This document shows, piece after piece, positions 24,116-36,086 of a stretch of 64,000 nucleotides of DNA. The first letter of the stretch is position 1. The number at the start of each line of letters is the position of its first letter. The notes below the pieces were generated by a model that saw nothing but the letters and a program-made list of their open reading frames with translations, searched no databases and had not been told where the DNA came from. The DNA is from Emmonsiellopsis sp. PD_33 (Eukaryota; Ascomycota; Eurotiomycetes; Onygenales; Ajellomycetaceae): assembly GCA_032988165.1 (NCBI GenBank), contig JANTQF010000002.1, forward strand, positions 62,001 to 126,000, written 5' to 3'. Both the position numbers and the translations under genes were made by a program.

Positions 24116-24136
24116 AACTACAGAGAAAGGAGGCAT

Positions 24137-26307
24137 GATCGGGTCGATGTTGGGCCATCTATATATACTTATCATAGTAACTCAGGAGGGCATGTAGCTA
24201 CTCCGTTCATACTCGGACGTTGAAGATGTTTGCACAGCTTTGTAGGTTTGTTATGTTTGCAGTTTCCTGGCTTCCCCACATTTGCTCTGTTTGCATCCAT
24301 GATTCGATGCTCATCGTCCCACCCAGTCTGCACATCTTCTATATAGGTTCCTGGCTGGTTTCCTTTGCATTCTATTTTATTATTAGTGAGAGAATTACCC
24401 TCTTTTATATGAATCCGAATCACCGCGTGCCTTTTTTGGCCTAGGTATTTAGATATTTCATATTATTATCCCTCGTCCGGATAACTGGCCTATTTTATCT
24501 GAGAAACACCAACAGCACGACCATAACCTTCCATCATTATCTTTATGCAGACAAGAGCTACTAGAAACAATAACGTCTTAGGAAAACTATTTATTTTGGC
24601 ACTGCAATCCTAGACCTGACGGATGAACAACTCTCAAATGCCACCTACCTACAACAGCGGCACCTACGGCAGTTCGAGTCCGGGAAGATAGCCAGGCCAT
24701 TGAATACTAGGGAGAGAAGCAGGCACAATTTACACCTGTGAAGATGTTAACACTGGAGATTTTTCATCAGGGTAAGTCTATCTATGGGAAGTTCATGGGC
24801 TAATAAATATCAATAGCATGCCATTTTACACGGCCCTGATCAACAACAACGGCCAGGGCACACCATGCAACTTGCACCGCCAGATCTTGTTTCTGGTCAA
24901 TCAGATCAGGGGGATCCCGTTCAAGGTTGAGAATCATCAGTGGTAACCAAGTTAGCCAGCCAACATTGACCACCACCACATTATCCCCAGATCCACACGG
25001 GATGGGGTATTGGCTTCATCCAATGACTAACTACATACTACAGCTGCAAGGCCATCTGTTGGCCGTAGTTGTTTCGTCCAACATGAGATCCAAGAGCTGG
25101 GTATACAGCACGGAATCCTGTGTTTCTATGTATGCTATGAACTCACTATAGCGTAGATATGGAGGAGGGAGCCGAGCAGGAACCTAATCTTCCTCATGAA
25201 GGATGGGCATGGGCATGGGCAACAAGCAGGTTGAAGTTGGGCTGGTTGTTACTGGGGATGATGGTCATCTGTTCTGCATGGGTTCTTGGGATTGTATACA
25301 TGTAACTGTCTTATTGAGTGTGTCTCAATGGAGGACTGGTTTTTGGCTAACTTACTGAAGGGGGGGGGATGGCAGGGTGGGTTGTCTTATATGTATGCAC
25401 CAGAAATGTGGGAATCTCTATCCGCACCTTAAGGGTAGGACTGAGGTGTTTCGTCTAGGAATGAGTTGGAAACTCATTTGATCCTGGTTGGTCTGAAGGA
25501 GCGAGTCAGGGAGCAATCAGGATTTTGATAGTTCGCAGTTGGGAGCCAGCCCCTTTTGATACTATTTGGGAGGCAGAGTTGCGGACTATCTGTGTGTCTC
25601 TAACTACACTTTGACAACCCAACCTACAGCTCTGGAGTAAAATAAAAACACCGCAAATCATCTATCTATCATCTCATTCATCAAAAAAGCCTTGACAATA
25701 TGTGTATGCCAACCAATCTCACTCTGCAGTTGCATGCTCGCCTGGTTAAACATGCAGCCAAGCCAGCCCAAGCCAGCCTTTAAGCTCCAGCTAGATATTC
25801 CCTTCTAGAACCTTGGCGACGCGCGCCTAATTAGTTGGTTAAGCTAGTTTTAAGCCAGCACGCAAGCTTTGAGGGATGGGGTGGTTCCGGGTAGGTAAGT
25901 TTCAAGCTGACTTTTTGTTAAAATCCTAATTATTGTTAAAGCTGTTAGGCAAAGTTAGTATGTGTGTTTGTGCTTGACCGAGTCAAGGAAGGCCGGTGCA
26001 GGAGGAGTCTAGATCAAGAGCAGGGGCGTGAATAGCCAGGAGAACTGTATGATAGATCATAGACGACATACTGAATTGCCCAGTTGAATTCCCATTGTAA
26101 TTCCAGGACGGGTCTGATGCTAATAGCCAGGAGACAGCGTCCCGTTGAGAGTGCCCAGAAGCTCTAATCAACAGACGCAAAGCCTAAACCGGCAGGCGGA
26201 GATAGAGTAAAAGACGTCATTCTGGGCGTTGACGACAACATATCTGTAGTCGGGATAGATACTAGATACTAACTATAACAGAGGGCAGCCCAGCCAGTCT
26301 CCCCGAA
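24137..26307. promoter_or_regulatory. 2.2 kb divergent spacer between hydrolase and transporter genes
   Basis: Flanking genes point away from each other, so both promoters are here. No long frame has a domain. Short tandem motifs occur, such as GGGCAT copies near 25205 and AGCC-type copies near 25755-25785. CpG content is normal, so this is not the decayed-repeat type seen at 57-61 kb. Confidence 0.5.
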
Positions 26308-28292
26308 ATGCCCCCCATCCCCCCCCATAGCCAGTTAAATGCCAGCCCGAAGATGACTCGTGTCGACCAGGCCGCTCTCCGCCAATCAGCGGCGCGGAAC
26401 GGCCGGCGTGCCAAGCAGCGTCGCATCTTGACCACCCTCACCATCGCCAGAGCTTCATCATCCTCTCTCCGTCCGCCTCGCCATCGCTGCTCAGACTCCC
26501 TCCTCCTGCCCAGTCCTCCCCCGCGCCCACGGAGCCTGAGCCTGAGCCTGAGCCTGAGCATGAGCACAACCACCGTCCTGAGCTCCGGGCCGCAGTCCTC
26601 GCTGTCGCCGAACTGGCAGCCCCAGCCCGCCATGCCCAACTCCCCAGCGCCGCTGGACAAGTTCCCGCCGCTGGATGACGAATCCTCGCCGTCCGCCGCC
26701 AGCGACCCCGGCCTCCATCCGCCCGCCTCGACGATGCGGTACTCGCCCGGCCCAATGTGGTCTGCCCGCAAGACGGCCACTCTGCCGCCCATTGGCCCCA
26801 AGCACCGGCCCCGGAAGAGCATCAGCGAGGCCATCGGCGGCTTCAGGACGCGCAATGCCAGCGTCAGCGTCAATGCCCAGGAACTCGCCGAAGCCCTCAG
26901 GGCGCCCGTCTCGTATAAGCTTGTGGTACGTTTCTCTTGCTGCTGACCGCCGGAGGACATGCATCCATCTATCTATCCATGCATCTGTCTATCAGCCGCG
27001 CTGACCAGCGTTCCAATTGCTTGCGATCTATATAGGGTCTCTGTCTTGTCTGGTACATGACCTCCGCCCTCACCAACACCTCGTCCAAATCCATTCTAAA
27101 CGCCCTCCCAAAACCCATCACTCTCACAATCGTCCAATTCGGCTTTGTTGCCCTCTCCTGCTCCCTCCTCACCACCCTCGCGTCCATATTTCCCTCGCTG
27201 CGTCGGGCTATCCCCGCCCTCAAAAATGGCCTCCGGTCCCCCACCCCCGAAGTCCTCAAGACCGCCTTACCGCTCGCCGTCTTCCAACTGCTAGGCCATA
27301 TCCTCAGCTCCATGGCCACCTCCCAAATACCCGTTTCTCTCGTACATACCATCAAGGGGCTCTCGCCCTTGTTTACAGTGCTTGCTTATCGTTTTCTCTT
27401 CCGCATCAGGTATGCCAGGGCCACATATCTATCTCTAATACCGCTCACGGCCGGCGTCATGCTTGCCTGCTCCTCGGGGTTCTCCACCAACTTCTTTGGT
27501 ATCCTGTGCGCCTTCTGTGCCGCGCTGGTGTTCGTCACGCAGAATATCTTTTCGAAGAAGCTCTTCAATGAAGCCGCCCGTGCGGAGACGGATGGCAATC
27601 TTGGAGCTCGCAAATTGGATAAACTCAACCTCCTCTACTACTGCTCCGGGCTGGCATTCCTCCTCACCTTGCCCATCTGGTTCATGTCCGAGGGATACCA
27701 CCTAGTTACCGACTTTCTTCACGACGGCTCCATAGACCTTTCAAACAAGAAAGGCACTCTAGATCACGGCGAGTTGGTGTTGGAATTCGTCTTCAACGGC
27801 CTCTTCCATTTCGCGCAGAACATCCTAGCGTTTATCCTCCTGTCGATGATCTCGCCAGTCTCCTACTCAGTGGCCTCGTTGATTAAGCGCGTCTTCGTCG
27901 TCGTCGTAGCCATCGTCTGGTTCGGAAGCTCAACCACCCCTATCCAAGCCTTTGGAATCGGCCTCACATTCCTTGGCCTCTATCTCTACGACCGAAACAG
28001 CCACGACGATGCAGCAGACCGACGAGCCAACGCAGACCATTTCCATCATAAAAATACCATCCTCCCCCTTAATGCCACACCCCCAGCAAAACCATGGGAC
28101 TCGAATGGATTCTCCTTCCCACCTCCATCAAAAGCACAAACAGAACGGCCATCCAGCAGCGCGAAAAAGGACGACGATAGCGCCTCTCCTCACAGCCACA
28201 CGAGAAAACCCAGCAACGTAACCTCGTGGCTGCCGCCGGGGACGAAACAAGAATCAACGTGGCAGGAGGGCGATTCCGCGCCATCGCACTAG
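26308..28292 (+). CDS. Triose-phosphate-transporter-family membrane protein (SLC35E / Sly41-like)
   Basis: Two exons, 26308-26925 and 27036-28292, up to 624 residues. The first ~195 residues are soluble and Ser/Pro-rich, including a SLSLSLSLSMS run made by a GAGCCT repeat. They end in YKLVGLCLVWYMTSALTNTS, where the TPT/EamA-type domain begins. About ten hydrophobic segments follow, with typical family stretches SKSILNALPKPITLTIVQF, HTIKGLSPLFTVLAYRFLF and SPVSYSVASLIKRVFVV. A hydrophilic tail of about 100 residues ends the protein. Members exchange phosphorylated sugars or similar anions across Golgi/ER membranes; yeast Sly41 suppresses loss of Ypt1. Substrate cannot be read from sequence. 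Start choice is open: ATGs at 26353 and 26560 are also in frame. Confidence 0.85.
26531..26565. repeat. Hexanucleotide repeat (GAGCCT)n in the transporter N-terminus
   Basis: Four to five near-perfect copies of a six-base unit encode alternating Ser-Leu residues in the disordered N-terminal region. Confidence 0.8.
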
Positions 28293-29734
28293 TTGCCGAG
28301 TTGCGTTTCGTTTTCGTCCATCCCCTTTAATGTATCTGACGTGCCTTTGACCTTTCTCCCTGCACACTCTTCGGCGTTGTAACGGACACGAACTTGGTGT
28401 TAATATATATATTTTCCCCCCCTCCTCATTCGATGATTTGATCCCAGCTTGCTACAAAATAAATAAACCGGCAGTGCCTCCCGCAGTTTTTCTCATAAAG
28501 GAAGAAATGAGTCGGGAGGACGGAGTTCTTATGTTTGTGTTCTGTCTTCTTGTATTTGTGCTTTGTTGTGTGTGAGACATCACTTATTACTTACTTATAT
28601 ACAAGAGGGATCCTGGATAGATTTTTTTTCTTTCACTTCCTTGTTCTATATTTCTTTTCTAAACCTGGCGAGGGAACTTTTTTTTACCGTTTTTTTTTTT
28701 TTTTTCATTTTTCATTCTTGATAGCGTTTCCCCGTTACCTCGACTGTCTACATAATACCATACCTTTGGGCTGGCTGGCTGCTAGGGGGTCTGGTCTCGA
28801 GAGTTGAAAAAAAAACACATACCCAATGATGATGAATCGGGAATTGGGGAAGAGAGAAGAGAAGGCTGGAGGGAAACTGCCTAGCTCCCTCATTCTCGTT
28901 GATTTTTTTTTGATTATTATTTTATTGTTGTTCGATTGTAAAACAGGATAGAATACAACGTGCTCTGGACAGTTCTTATTTTGCGTATTTTACCGCCTTG
29001 TGTTCGTCATCGGGCTGAGCTAATTCCGTACACATAATCCAGGAACCGCTATCTTGTTTCCATTGAATAGAGACACAATAAGCATCTACATCTATCCACC
29101 AACAAATAACCCGAGTTAAAAAAGCCAAGATGTAGCAACCGTCGGTAAGGAACGAAAGCCATCATGAGATTCCTCCGAAGAGAGAAACCCTAAGCCGCTC
29201 CAGCTACGGCGCCGTAATAACATTAATTATTCTTGGAGCATACTGTAGAGGAAGAAGGGTGCGAAGAAAGAATCCCTCCTACCTACAATAATGGATGTCC
29301 GAATAAACAATTTAATTTTTTAGAAAAAGAGAAAAAGAAGAAGAAAGAGAAAAGAAGAAAACCAAAAGGGAAGAAATATATGCCAGCCGCGCCAGGCCGG
29401 AGCCGGAAAAACCCGCCCACCCGCCGCAGCCAATCCGCGCCGGACGATTTGTCGCACGCCAGCTGTGTGTGCGGCGCTAAACCGCATCGGGCCAGGCCGG
29501 CCCAGGCGGGCAACCTCAACCCTCGTCGGGTCTCTCACCTCCAAAACGAATCCGAAACGACGACATCAGCTTCAATCCATCCATCCATCCACACCCCTCG
29601 CCTCTCCCCGGACGGCGGCTACACTCAGTGTCAGCCACCTCCCCCTCCGCCGCCCTCTCCCCTATCCCCCCGTCCTTATATCCCGCCCTGCTTCCGCTTG
29701 ATTGGTTTCTCCCTCTACCCTCCCCTCCACGTCC
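28293..29734. other. Intergenic between transporter and complex I subunit gene
   Basis: Tandem plus-strand neighbours. T-rich 3' region to about 28950, then a GC-richer upstream region of the complex I gene from about 29380 with C/T-rich leader at 29590-29730. No gene found. Confidence 0.5.
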
Positions 29735-32457
29735 ATGATGCGGCCGCAATTACTGCGTGCGGCGGCTCGCTCGCGCAGATACCAGCCCAGATGGCTCAAT
29801 TGCTCGACCACGAGGTCGTTTACGTCGACGGTGCCGAGGCCTGCGGAGGTGGAGCTTACGATTGGTGGGTTTTTTTTTTTTGTGATTTGTTTTGGTTTTG
29901 GATAGGAACTTTTTGCTGACGAATTGTGCTATTTTTTTTTATAGATGGCAAGAAGGTTTCGATTGAAGGTTAGTTTGGTTTTGTGGTTTGGTTGGGGGTT
30001 GGGTTGGGTTGGATGGGATACAATTGATTGGATTGGATGGGGGTGGCTGTTGTTGTTTGGGATATGGGAATTTTTATCGCTGACGTTGGTGGGAATAAAG
30101 CTGGTTCGGCTCTGATTCAGGCTTGCGAGAAGGCCGGTGTTACAGTTCCTCGGTATGTTATCGACTGTTTTCCAATTGGGTACGTAGTATGTGTGCTGAC
30201 TGGGTTTTCTACAGATACTGCTATCATGAGTAAGTCCCATTGCGCGTGGTGATATGATTCTTTGACATGAGCTTGATTATTAATGAGGCTGTTTTCAGAA
30301 AACTATTAATTGCAGGAAACTGTACGCCACTATATTCCCCCCCTTGCAAGGTTCCGGAAAACAATGCTGACTATAAACAGGCCGAATGTGTCTGGTCGAG
30401 GTTGAGCGAGCTCCCAAACCCGTCGCGTCCTGTGCTTGGCCTGTCCAGCCGGGAATGGTTGTCAAGACCAACTCCCCCCTCACACACAAAGCAAGAGAAG
30501 GCGTCATGGAATTCCTCCTCGCCAACCATCCCCTGGACTGCCCCATTTGCGACCAAGGAGGCGAGTGTGATTTGCAGGATCAATCGATGAGATACGGTGC
30601 TGACCGCGGTCGGTTCCACGAGGTCACTGGCAAGCGTGCCGTGGAGGATAAAAACATTGGACCCCTGATCAAGACATCGATGAACCGATGCATTCACTGC
30701 ACACGATGTGTCCGCTTTGCAAACGACATCGCCGGCGCCCCCGAACTTGGAACCGCCGGCCGAGGAAACGAGATGCAGATTGGTACATACTTGGAAAAGA
30801 ACTTGGATTCGGAATTGTCTGGAAACGTCATTGATCTCTGCCCCGTCGGTGCTTTGACGTCGAAGCCGTATGCTTTCCGCGCACGACCATGGGAGCTAAA
30901 ACATACCGAGACTGTTGATGTCCTTGACGGTCTGGGATCGAACATCAGAGTGGATGCCCGCGGAATGGAGGTTATGCGCGTTCTTCCTAGGCTAAACGAC
31001 GATGTCAACGAGGAGTGGATCAATGATAAGACTAGATTCGCCTGCGACGGATTGAAGACTCAGAGACTCACCACCCCCTTGGTCAGAAGGGACAATAAAT
31101 TCGCGCCAATCACCTGGGAGCAGGCATTGGACGAAATCGGAGCCGCTTATAGAGTACTTGCACCACAGGCCAACGAATTCAAGGCCATTGCCGGACACCT
31201 TGTCGAAACCGAATCTCTGGTCGCGATGAAGGATCTCGCTAACAAGCTCGGCTCTGATAACCTGGCTCTTGACCAACCGGGCGGAAGTGCCCCCATTGCA
31301 CACGGTCTGGATGTGCGGTCAAATTACCTGTTCAACTCCAAGATCTACGGCATTGAGGAAGCCGACGCCATCCTCCTCGTTGCTACCAACCCCCGCCACG
31401 AAGCTGCCGTTCTGAACGCCCGTATCCGCAAACAATATCTCCGCTCTGACCTGCAGATTGGTCTCGTTGGCGAAACCTTCGACAGCACCTTCGACTTCGA
31501 GCATCTCGGAACCACCGCCGCCAACCTCAAGACTGCTCTCGCTGGACCATTCGGCAAGACCCTCGCCGCCGCCAAGCGACCAATGATCATCGTTGGCAGC
31601 GCCGCCGCCGAGCACCCAGACGCCAAATCTATCTTCGACATCGTCGGTGGCTTCGTCGACAAGCACGCCACAAACTTCAACACCCCCGAGTGGCAGGGTT
31701 ACAACGTCCTCCAACGCACCGCCTCGCGATCTGGCGCTTACGAAGTCGGCTTCACCACCCCCTCCCCCGAAGTCGCCGCCACCACTCCCAAGATGGTCTG
31801 GCTCCTCGGCGCCGACGAGGTCAACGAGGCCGACATCCCTAAGAACGCCTTCATCATCTACCAGGGCCACCACGGTGACCGCGGTGCCCAACTTGCCGAC
31901 ATCGTCCTGCCCGGTGCCGCGTACACCGAGAAGGCCGGTACCTACGTCAACACTGAAGGCCGCGTCCAGATGACCCGCGCCGCAACCTCCCCCCCCGGCG
32001 CTGCCCGTGACGACTGGAAGATCATCCGCGCAGCCAGTGAGTTCCTCGGCGCCCCCTTGCCATATGACGACGTCGAGATGCTCCGCGACCGCATGGAAGA
32101 GATCTCCCCCGCGCTCCGCAGATATGACATCGTCGAGCCCTCGTCTGTCTCTGCACTCAGCAAGGTGCAGCTTGTCGACCAGAACCGCGGCTCGAAGCCG
32201 ACCAACGAGCCGTTCCGGAAGGTTATTGAGAACTTCTACTTTACAGATTCAATATCGAGAAGGTAGAGATACATTCCCGTCCACAAACAATCTTCTTTTT
32301 CTTGGTAAACTAACTGGTATGTGTGATAAATAGCTCTCCGACAATGGCCCGCTGCTCCGCCGCCAAGGAGACTGGCAACCCAGACACCAACTTTATGATC
32401 GGATCCGCGGTGGAGGAACAGGCGCGTCGTCTGTCGGGCGCCGCGGGCGCTGTGTAG
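29735..32457 (+). CDS. nuo-78: NADH:ubiquinone oxidoreductase 75/78 kDa Fe-S subunit (NDUFS1)
   Basis: Seven exons: 29735-29864, 29945-29968, 30101-30152, 30215-30229, 30299-30321, 30381-32262 and 32334-32457, giving 749 residues. Four internal exons are only 15-52 nt. An Arg-rich mitochondrial presequence (about 1-33) precedes the 2Fe-2S domain with Cys 71, 82, 85 and 99. HPLDCPICDQGGEC supplies His131 and Cys135/138/144 (cluster N3). RCIHCTRC with Cys235 in DLCPVGAL supplies N4. The molybdopterin-oxidoreductase-like fold follows to the end. It is the largest subunit of the peripheral arm of complex I and passes electrons from NADH towards ubiquinone in the mitochondrial inner membrane (family knowledge). 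All ligands are present and the length is normal. Confidence 0.96.
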
Positions 32458-32818
32458 TTTAGTTTGGGTTTTGTCGCTTTTTTTATACTCTATTCCAATT
32501 ATCATCCATCATTGCCATTGTCACTTTTATATATTATGTCTGTTTATAAAATCTGTTTCTCCTCCCGACATTTTCCACGTTTTTTTTTTGTTTTTTTTTT
32601 AAATTCCTAAGGAGCTCTCTTCTTTTCTTATTTCATTTTTTTCTTTTCATTTGTTTTTGTTGTTGTTGTTGTGCTGGTTTCCATCCATCTTGTCTTGTCT
32701 TGTCTTGCTTTTTTCTTTTCAAATGTACCGTGTAAACGAGATTTTTTCCCCTTTTTATTCGGTGACATTTCTGTTTGTCTTTGGGTGGTGTGGTCTGGTC
32801 TGGTATGGTATGATATGC

Positions 32819-32862
32819 GGATGTGGATGTGGATGTGGATGTGGATAGATGTGGATAGATGT
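32819..32862. repeat. Microsatellite (GGATGT)n
   Basis: Copies of a six-base GGATGT unit, drifting into GGATAGAT-type units at the right end, in non-coding spacer downstream of the complex I gene. Confidence 0.85.
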
Positions 32863-33955
32863 GGGTGAGGTAAGTATTGTATGTATGTACATTACACTGC
32901 AAGGTGTGCATTGAGGGGTAGTCGTGGTAAGTGTATTAGAAGAAGAAGGGGAAGAAGAGGAAGGAGAGAAAAAAATGAGATGATATTCCACTATGTATTC
33001 ATTGTCCAGGGGATGAGGTGTTAGTTGTGGGATATGTATGGTGATTTTGATTTGATTTGAGAGTGTGGGAAGTATATATGTATTGTATGTTTGTGGGCAG
33101 GTAGTTATAGGGATTTTTATTGTCATTTCCAAGGTTTTGCTGTGTGATGTATGTAGCTAGTGTGAATAGGTGGATGGGCAGATATGTAAGGAGATAGAGG
33201 GGTTTTAAGATTTATATATTTTCTAGTAGCATCTTGACAGTCATTGACCATCATGCAACCAGGCACCCCTTTAGACAAGGCATAGATCATTGAAAAAAAT
33301 CTCACCCACCTCATCTATAACTACATATAAAAGGCGCCTAGGGTTCTATACTGACTATCTCCGAATGCCCTGCATGATCTATGTATGCACCGGCGTTGAT
33401 CCCTTTAGCCCCCTGGCCCTGACTCCTTAAATCTGACAACACAACATCCAATGCGAAATTCTTGTTATTTCCTCAGGTTGAACAGGTAGGTAGATAGCTC
33501 CGTACAAAAAAATATATATTTAACCAACAACAATGACTCCATTGGGTTGTTTGCTTCTTTCCTGCTTCACTTTGCTTTGTCGTTGGCCGGTCGTCTACAT
33601 TGCCCCGGCTATACTAGTACCTTTAAATACTAGAGCTGAATGCTTCCCAGCAAAGGTTAATCAACCCCTGCCACTGCCGAGTGAGAATGAGAGGGGCTGA
33701 AGATGATTCCCTTTGGAACTTCCAGCTTCCGTGCCTGCGCGGGTGGCATGACAACTTTTCCTTTTTTTATTACTTTTGCCATGGCTGGACACTGTGGCTA
33801 GGTAGCTAGATAAGGTAGTTGTGTCAAGGTAAGCAGGCTATCTTGTGCTGAAGGGGAGTGGGAGGGGATTAGTTATGTAGGGACGGGAGGTGGGTGGGAT
33901 TGGGATCTGGAAAGTGTGTGTGCTTGATTGGCGTGGTCGTATATAATTACCTCCT

Positions 33956-34090
33956 CAGCTGGCAACTTGGATATTTCAGCGTGAATTTTTCGCCGCCCGG
34001 GGTTGACCAATTGATGACACGGAGTGGAAGTATTCAAGCCTTTTTATTGGGGGCAGAAAAAGGACACTGGAATATCCAAGTTGCCAGCTG
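33956..34090. repeat. 135 bp unit bounded by 26 bp inverted repeats (MITE-like or hairpin)
   Basis: The left arm 33956-33981 begins CAGCTGGCAACTTGGATATT. The reverse complement of the right arm 34065-34090 begins with the same 20 bases, and overall 24 of 26 positions match. The 83 bp between the arms have no open frame of note. This looks like a short terminal-inverted-repeat element, or a stem-loop in RNA. No clear target-site duplication is visible, which leaves the nature open. Confidence 0.65.
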
Positions 34091-34424
34091 AAGGATATAT
34101 TCCTATGTGCATCGCCAGCACTGGTCTGATATGGTAGATTGAGCCCCCCCCCTCCCCCCCTACGTACTAGTATGTATAGTTAGTTATTCGGGAATAGAAT
34201 GACTGTGCCGGAGACTTTGTTTATTATTATTATTGTTATTTCTTACTCGGCTGGTCTCATGAGGAGAGATGTTTAAAAACCCCCCCTAACCCCCTCTAAA
34301 TTGACTGTCGAAAGCAGTCAGATATGTAATATAAGTTACTAGAGAAGCAAAGCCGTGCCCTAACTACACACAGCTTCAGATACAGGTACATTATTATCTC
34401 ACTTCCCCTGAATAAAACCCAACA

Positions 34425-35589
34425 ATGGATCCCACCACTATCCCACCACCCCGCCTCGCCGATGAGAAGAGCAAGAAGACCAAGTCCTACTCCCTCCTCT
34501 ACTCCTCATACCTGCACATCGGCGCGGTCCTCTTCCGTCTCCTAATCAAGGCGGTCTCCCCAGGTACGGGGAAATTATTCGATAAATGGGTAACTGTCGA
34601 CACGCCGGGGCTGGGCGAGGGAAAGGTGCAGTGCGCGCTTTGCTTCCCGCGGAGCCGGGAGGAGCAGGCAGCGGGGGATGGGGCTAGTAAGGCGACGCTG
34701 CCGCTGTTGCTGGTTGCGGATGGGGGTGGGTTTATTTCTGGCCAGCCAAGGGATGGCGAGAAGGGGGATCGGTTGTTGGCTGATAAGGTGGGTGTTTACT
34801 CCGAAACCAGCCCCCTTTTTTTTAGGTTCATACCATGACATATCACGATCGAGTCCATCTAATTCATACCAAAAGACAAACTGCATCGTGCTCGCCGTCG
34901 AGTACGCGAAATCCCCCACCTACCCCTTCCCCCACGCCCTCCTCCAACTATTCACCGTCCTAAAATGGTCCCTTTCCCCCGCCGCCGCCGCCCAGGGGAT
35001 CTTTGTCGACCCCTCCCGCATCGCAGTAATGGGCAACTCAGCCGGCGGCAACCTCGTCACCGCCCTCTCCTTACTCCTCTCCTTCTGCTCAGGAGATTGC
35101 GCGGCATTCGGCAACGAGCTGCCGCCGTCCTTCCGCATGTGTCTGCAGGTTCTCCTTTACCCCAATGTCGAAGGGAATCTGCCATATAGCGCCCGCTACG
35201 GGCGGGCGAGTAAGGAGGTGCAGCAAGCTAGTTTACCCATCTGGCTGATGGAGATGATGGAGGGGTCGTACATGCCGCCATATGTGGATAAAGAGCAGAT
35301 ATTCACCGCGCCGCTGAATGCTGATGTCTCGTTGCTGAGGCGGCTGGAGCTGCCGGAGGCGGTGGTGGTTACAGCGGGCTTGGATGCGTTGAAGGAGGAG
35401 GGGGGTAGGTATGCGGCGAAGTTGGAGGAGGCAGGGGTGAAGGTGGTGTTTAGGGAGTTTGCGGAGGCGAATCATGGGTTTACGGTTTTTTCGGAGACGA
35501 ATAAGGGATATAGGAAGGAGGATGTGGAGGGGTGTTGGGAATTGGTGGCGGGGGAGGTGGGGAGGGTGTTTGGGGAGTCTGCTAGTTGA
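34425..35589 (+). CDS. HSL/GDXG-type alpha/beta hydrolase (esterase/lipase) with altered HGGG motif
   Basis: Two exons, 34425-34787 and 34876-35589, make 358 residues. The nucleophile motif GNSAGGN (Ser ~176), the acid in GLDALKEEG (Asp ~291) and NHGF (His ~321) define an alpha/beta hydrolase fold-3 / hormone-sensitive-lipase family enzyme. The oxyanion motif expected as HGGG reads DGGG (residues ~99-102), a visible departure. There is no signal peptide; a hydrophobic IGAVLFRLLIKAV segment near residue 35 could associate with membrane. The 88 bp intron has donor GTGGGT. Such enzymes hydrolyse short esters or secondary-metabolite acyl groups; the substrate is not predictable. Its neighbours give no pathway context. 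Confidence 0.85.
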
Positions 35590-36086
35590 CGTAGCTTTTG
35601 TGGTGAGATTGGGCATAATCTGGGAATCAAGGAGTCTCTGCAAGGGTGATAAGGGGGAAGACGCATTCGTGGAGATTAACATATTTATGTAAATTGTATA
35701 TAGGGTCTCATTATTCATAGGGAGATAGCTTGGATGTGTTTCGGATATATTTTTCCAAGGATTGCCCAAGCCAAGCGGGCTGGTTTTTGTATAGCAGGAT
35801 TGTTGCTTATCGCCCAAGAATATTGTTCCATTTGGTGTCATCGCAGAGCGAACGATCAAGCGGCTCAACGTATGTTTAGGGGCATACGGGGGTAAACTTG
35901 CAGTAGACGATATCAAAGCCAAGGCAAACACGAGCCCACCGCGTTACCGATCTGCATGTTTCTTTTGTAGCAAGGATTATAATCATCGGCTTGTTGAATA
36001 TATGGGACACGTAATCATTCGGGATTCATTTCGATAGTCATATACCAAACATCATAACGCATGGTAAAGCATGGTTCAGGGGTTCA
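35590..36086. other. Convergent intergenic region (hydrolase / XRCC4-like 3' ends)
   Basis: About 500 bp between converging genes, containing their 3' UTRs. No other feature seen. Confidence 0.5.

Larger units (their letters stand above)
32458..34424. other. Intergenic between complex I subunit and HSL-type hydrolase genes
   Basis: About 2 kb of AT-rich spacer with T-runs, a GGATGT microsatellite and a 135 bp inverted-repeat unit (listed separately). No coding gene is supported on either strand. Confidence 0.6.

Noticed and set aside
26262..26960. 232-codon minus-strand frame opposite the transporter N-terminus
   Set aside because: Arises from the GC-rich repeat-containing Ser/Pro region on the plus strand; it contains a repeat-derived Leu-Arg run and no domain.
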